Assembly (NCBI GenBank): GCA_024036415.1
Contig: JAMWET010003186.1
Span: 372,001-436,000 of the forward strand
Source of the DNA: Prochilodus magdalenae
Lineage: Eukaryota > Chordata > Actinopteri > Characiformes > Prochilodontidae
Length of the DNA stretch: 64,000 bases
Reading direction: 5' to 3'
Shown here: positions 58,700 through 64,000 of the stretch, in pieces
How positions within the stretch are numbered: position 1 is the stretch's first letter
Layout of the letters: every line of letters begins with the position of its first letter
Notes under the pieces: model-generated
The model's input: the letters and a program-made list of their open reading frames with translations, nothing else
Databases searched by the model: none
Told to the model about the DNA's origin: nothing
Translations under genes and position numbers: made by a program

Positions 58700-58945
58700 C
58701 TTGTTTTGTTTTTGTGTGTGTGTTTTCGTTGTCTTTGCTTTCTTTTATTGGCTGCCTGCCCTTAAACTATCTACCTGGAAACAGCACCTTCAACATAACT
58801 GACCTTAGAATTGAGGTAAGAATGTGTTATCGGAGCAGCAGTGCTACTTCTTTGTCCTGTAAGGTGGACCAATGTGCCTCGATGCTACAGTGACTCACTC
58901 TTGAGCTACAAAGGGGTATTGTAGATATCTCTGCACATGATAAAG
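58700..58945 (+). repeat. Tandem duplication unit 1, segment B
   Basis: Aligns with 61330-61615. Shared blocks are CCTGCCCTTAAA, GAGGTAAGA, GCAGTGCTACTT and GATGCTACAGTGACTCAC. More diverged than segment A. The 77-codon frame here (58660-58893) is not conserved in the second copy. Confidence 0.65.
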
Positions 58946-59195
58946 AGTCAGAAAATCATAATTTATTCAGGAAAACAGTATGAACATTGGATATGATCAA
59001 AAAAGCTTAAACGGATACAGTTCATCCACTGTATAAATATACAAATATCATGATTCAGACCAATCAGAATACGTTCTGTGTTTAATGATCATACATATAA
59101 TTTAATCTGCTTTATACAAATGGTCTTTTCTCATACCAGGTCAGTTAATTTTGTTATTCCTCTTACAAAATGACTTAAATGTCACTTCAGTAAAA

Positions 59196-59597
59196 CATCT
59201 CCTTAATTCATGGAAAGGTAGTGTTATATTAAGATTTATTTTTTTAATAAAAAATTCTCTTCTAAGTTTTCATGTGGTCACATCATTGCAGCACACTCAC
59301 TCTTTAAATATAATTCTTTTTATACCAGTATATTATTTTAAATAGTGTTTTATATTAATACATTTCTTGGAAAGGCTGCCCTCAGTATGGTGGTGCCTGT
59401 AATAATGTTTCTGGAACATACAGCTGTGGTTATTGGATTGTACTGCAGGGCTCTATTCTGGCTCCACTCGTATTTACTCTGCATAGTAATGATGTCTTAT
59501 GAAAAATGACGTGTGTGTAAAGTCAAATCGAACACTATGTAAATACATAAATCATGTTGCACCTTTGATAAAACATAACTAATGTTCTTATTGACCT
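59196..59597 (+). repeat. Tandem duplication unit 2, segment A'
   Basis: Second copy of segment A, 1.7 kb downstream in the same orientation, with several deletions relative to the first. Confidence 0.75.
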
Positions 59598-60597
59598 GTT
59601 TACTGTAAATTTATGCAACATGTGAATTTTACAATTACTGTTTTGTCTGCATTATGTGATAGAAAGTTTTTAGTGCCAAACTGAATTTTTCACAGTATCT
59701 TCAGTACCAGACTGAAACATGACAGACATTTATTCCATCTGCACTATAGATGTTTCTCCAGGTTGATTGCATGAATGTAGATTCTCATTAGTGCAGAATC
59801 TAGATAGGAAAACAAATCTTTGAAATACAACAAAGGCGTCCAGTGTTTAAATGAAGCATTTTGGCACAAACATTAGACATTTGAGATATGAGAGATACCA
59901 TGGAGGATCCATACTTGGAAGGAGGATTAGAGCATATCTGTACAAACAAAATAATTACAGAATTTCCCAGAGGAGAACACTGCTGTGTTCAGTCAAGGAA
60001 AAAATATTGCCATGTTCAGTTGGAGGATTATCATGTGTGTTCCTTTTATATGTTTGTATGAAAACTGATTAGGAGCAGCAACAAGTTTTTGACATGCAGA
60101 GCATTTGATGGATGTTGCTGCACTCTGCATCATGCAGATGCAAACAGAAAACCAATATACTCTAATTTCAAATGGTTATCACAGCCCCATCACAGCCCAC
60201 AATGTTGGATGACAGACCAGTTATATGGGGGCCAAAACAGCATGGCTTAATATTCTGATGGCGTGGTGACTAAAATAATCCATCACATGAACTACAGTAA
60301 CATGCCAAGAAAAACACATTCTGAAATGCTGGCTACTGGGGGATTCAAGTCTGGATTCAGTTAGCATCTGAATGATTTTAAGTAACTGTATATTGATCTC
60401 TCCTCTGCTGCTGTGAAATCTGTTTACTGAAGATTTATGGATCCTCTTCACCCTCGGCCTCCCTTGTATTGCATGTCTATGCACTGACTTGGAGCTTTAA
60501 CTCCATTAGTGACTCAGTGAGACACACTTTCAGTTCTAGAACTGAGTGTAAAAAGGTTTTCTTCTTAGTAAGTAAAGAAAGAAGTGGGTAGAGTAAA

Positions 60598-60630
60598 CTA
60601 CACACATACACATACACATACACATACAAC
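60598..60630 (+). repeat. (ACACAT)n short tandem repeat
   Basis: About five units of a six-base CA-rich repeat. Confidence 0.8.
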
Positions 60631-61329
60631 TACACAACAACATTTTGTTTTGTGCTTAATGTTTTTTAAGAAAACATTAAGCTAGCCATTAGGTTTAGCA
60701 GGACTATAGAATACTTATGTATGTTAATATGACGCTTCGGCTCTCTGAAACCCAAGTTCCTTAACATATTTTTTCCCCCCAATGAAACACTGTTAAGAAT
60801 GACAACAGAGACCATGCAGCTTTTTTAAATAAAGCCCTAGGGATTCTATATCTGTCATTGCTTTCTAATCATGGTAGTCGTGTTCCTCAGGGCCACAATA
60901 TACATGTTCAAGGCATGTCTTACAGATACCTTCACAAAGTCTAATAAATTACTCATACATTTCATCATATGTCTCTCCTCTCCATGTAAACTGGGCGGTT
61001 ATCTTCTTGGCTAATGCTTCCCTTTGCATTTACTTACCAATGACAAGGACAATGAATCCTTATCAACGTCTATTTGTATCAGTTGGCCATTTAGCTCATT
61101 AGCTCTTTTAAATAGGCATTAATAATAATTAATAAAAATAAATCCACTTCTTAAATTACACAAGCAAATAGAGCTAAAATATTTATGGGAATGATCTAAT
61201 CTCCTGACCAGTATTATAATTAGATGTGATTAGTTTCTGTAAACTAAGCCATTACGCAACATCCCAGTTCTTGTTTTACGTCCTTTCATATCTCCTCTTT
61301 AGTTTCCTGTTGAACATGGTTTCTTGGCA

Positions 61330-61615
61330 GGGTCACTTGCCAAGAGCTTTAGCAGTTCCATATGTTTACTCTTCTGTTCATTGGTCACCTGCCCTTAAAT
61401 GACCTTCAGTATGACTAAAAGAGGTAAGAGTACACTGCTGGGGCAGTGCTACTTTTTTTCTCTTATGTTGGACTATTTAGACCTGATGCTACAGTGACTC
61501 ACAATCGCATCCTGAGGTAGTAAGTGGTATTATGATACAGGTTTGGCCTGGGTTGGCTGATTAGCATGCTAACTTCAGTAGACATCTCCTCTGCACACAA
61601 TACATAGATATACCT
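61330..61615 (+). repeat. Tandem duplication unit 2, segment B'
   Basis: Second copy of segment B. It carries an extra insertion of about 40 bases (61540-61580) compared with unit 1. Confidence 0.65.
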
Positions 61616-62194
61616 CCTTTGTGTTAACCCACTTGAAATGTGTTAAGTCAGCACTGAATAATGTAAGATACCATTTAAATCACAGCTTCTCTTCAACCTA
61701 AGAGACAAACCCCAAAGAGCAGCTGGGGGGGATTCAGCTCCTTTGTAGGACTGTGTAAGTTAGTGGGAATGATTAGTGTAGGTGTAGCTCTTAAAGCACT
61801 TTATAGGTTTGCTACCAGGCTCAATAGAGCCCACAAAAGCAATAACTCCAGACCATAAATCATCCTGCTCCACTGCAGCACAGAGGCTGACACATAATCC
61901 GCAAGCTTTGACTCAGCAACATGTGGGGAATTTGTTTGACTCCAAGGGTGTCCATCCTGAGTGTGAGGCTGAGTGTCCAGGGCTGACTGGAAATGAACAT
62001 GTGTAAAATAAGACAGAACCCCAGCTCTAGTTTTCTCATGATTAAAATCTCTTAAATTTGGATTTTTAAAAAGCATTTTCTGTTGCTAAACCTTTTATCT
62101 TTTATTGCACAACTGAAATGGGGTAATACTTCCGTTGAATATATTCCGGTGATATTAAGCCCACAAAAATGTTTTATTCCTCTAGATTTCTGAG

Positions 62195-62400
62195 TGGTGA
62201 ATCAGACTAGGAGGGTTGGACAGAGCTGTCAATCAAGCTGATTACTGGCCACACCTACACCGTTCTCAGATAGGCCAGATCAGAGGTTTTATGTGCAAGT
62301 TCATATTCATATCTTATATATTTTTCATTTAGTCTTTGCAGAGTGTTTAATACAATCCCCAAGTTTAGTGTCGTACAGACATTTGTAATATCTTACTCTG
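62195..62400 (+). repeat. Dispersed repeat C, copy 2
   Basis: Matches 9905-10110 (inside plcxd1 intron 4) in the same orientation over about 200 bp. Confidence 0.6.
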
Positions 62401-62404
62401 TGTT

Positions 62405-64000
62405 CCCTGCGACTTTATCTAGGCTAGATACTAATGTTAGCTAGGTCCAGTGAACATGTATTTCTCTGACAAACTAACACGTTGGCACATTCATCGTCCA
62501 CTGAGGAGAAAACACCACCTATAAGAAGATGACAGGGAGAGTGGTCCTTCTTTCTATATTTAGCCAATCTTTCCAAGCTGCTGCTCACACAATGTAGTTG
62601 GACAGCCTAGCACTCTTTAGACTATTAATCACTCACGTACATTATGCTGTGCGTGCATTACCTAACTGATCCTAAAATTAGCTAGCGTTGCTGATTATTA
62701 AAGTTTCCAGTTTAAACTCCTGTGTTACTGAGTAGGTGTGTGATATTGTGCGCCACATATCATCTTGCCATAAATGGAACTATTAGTGATCCTATTGAGG
62801 TTATGTTGTTAGAAATGATAAATGTGCCATCATGCATCGAAAGAATTCATTGGTGGTAATTTAGTCTTAAGGTAATGACTAACTGTGCCCCTGTGTGTTA
62901 TGCACTCTCACAATGCTGGTACACAACCTTGTTAGACAGTGACTCAACACTCAGGAGTTGTGAATAGGACCCTTTTTACCTGAAGTAAACAACCAACCTC
63001 ACATGACGAGATGCATACATACCCAACAAGGCGTCATGGTTATAGTGTTGCCATTAATTACTGGATAGCTGCTGCTAAAAATGGAAAGTTTTGAGTGGTA
63101 GGTAAGCTACTTGGACACTGATAAGAGTGATAACTGTTTCTCCTCATGCTAAAAGGCAGTATCTGAACAAGGGTTTTGGGCATGTACATATACCAAGCAA
63201 GTTATGTTATGCAAAATACATTACAATACACAATAAACTACTAAAAATAAAAATTTATTCTAAGGTTATATGATTCTGTGACTTTAAATGTATTGTTAGA
63301 TACAACATTCATATCGTTGGACATTTGCATACAGTTCCGTAGTATTATTGTTCACATAGAAAAATATCCTCCTGGATTCCAAAGACAGTAAATATGTCAG
63401 CCATGAGTCATGAACAGGCCAGACTTTTCTACTCCAGCATGAATTTCCCAAACATCAGCAAAGGTCAAACAATGGTCATTCAGCTGCCGCTGCTTCCTCA
63501 GAAGGATTGTGCTTCCCGTCTTCTCACCCAGACTGCTGTGGTGTTTTTCAGGGAACATTTTTTCCTTTATACTTGGTATAATGCCTCTTATTATATCATC
63601 TTATTATACCATCGTAGTAGTGGGTGTGTAAGTGTTTACGGATCTTCTGTTGTGGCTTTCTAAACTTTCCATTAATGAGTTGTCTGTCTCTTTTTGTCTT
63701 TGGTGTCTTCTGGTAATAAACCACTTAACCACAGAAACCAAACCTCTGTATATGTGTGTGTTATGGTAAACTTAGAGGTACTAAGAGTTTGAGTTTCAAT
63801 AATTCTAAACCTAGGTTTTAGCCCTGTAGCTGAAAGTGAAAATATCAACAACAGCCCTGAACATACAGCCAAAACAGCAACCCCTTTAATTTGGATAACC
63901 GGCAACAGGAAAGAGGACAAAACTGAACCACGACATTGCAAACAATTAATTTTCTTCTTACTGTAGACGTCTCAAAGCTGCTATTCCCAACAGCTGTTAT
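62405..64000. other. Non-coding right end, nothing recognised
   Basis: 1.6 kb. The open frames of about 89 codons at the end on both strands show no family features or splice context. Confidence 0.4.

Noticed and set aside
58660..58893. 77-codon frame with a hydrophobic N-terminus and an Ig-like string GNSTFNITDLRIE before a GTAAGA donor
   Set aside because: The frame is not kept in the duplicate at 61.33 kb, and no partner exons were found.
61513..61534. let-7-like string beginning TGAGGTAGTA
   Set aside because: Only the first ten bases match let-7; there is no complementary arm for a hairpin, and the paralogous copy near 58902 reads TGAGCTACAAA, so it is a chance product of repeat divergence.

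Overview
This is a stretch of a teleost fish nuclear genome, most likely an otophysan (catfish, characin or knifefish group). The basis is multi-exon vertebrate genes with GT-AG introns, teleost-type Tc1 elements, L2/Rex1-like LINE relics, and fold-back repeats that I know from otophysan genomes. The species cannot be named from the sequence.

Layout from left to right. (1) 1-2.9 kb: last exons and 3' UTR of jade3 (+). (2) 6.1-17.7 kb: a tandem pair of PLCXD1-type genes (+), each with six coding exons of nearly identical size. (3) 17.6-23.7 kb: gtpbp6 (-), a mitochondrial HflX-type GTPase in ten coding exons, tail to tail with the second PLCXD gene. (4) 24.96-28.9 kb: nit2 (omega-amidase, +, ten exons). 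(5) 29.8-32.8 kb: a B7-family Ig receptor ligand, ICOSLG-like (-, five exons, 303 aa). (6) 38.0-48.2 kb: cth, cystathionine gamma-lyase (+, probably 12 exons). Its ninth intron holds a complete, very young Tc1 transposon with an open 340-aa transposase. (7) 48.2-64 kb: no gene I can support, mostly old repeats and a diverged tandem duplication.

The genes do not form one pathway. nit2 and cth both touch methionine, glutamine and sulfur amino-acid metabolism. The cth promoter carries a sequence matching the ATF4 response element. PLCXD1 and GTPBP6 are also convergent neighbours at the tip of the human X/Y, and JADE3 is on the human X, so the left half is of interest for sex-chromosome ancestry.

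The most notable items are the near-perfect Tc1 element, the B7-like protein that has lost the F-strand cysteine in both Ig domains, a GC-AG intron in one PLCXD copy, overlapping 3' ends of plcxd1-like and gtpbp6, and the candidate ATF4 site in front of cth. I found no novel multi-gene system. All exon boundaries were set by hand from reading frame, splice signals and family knowledge, with no alignment or expression data.
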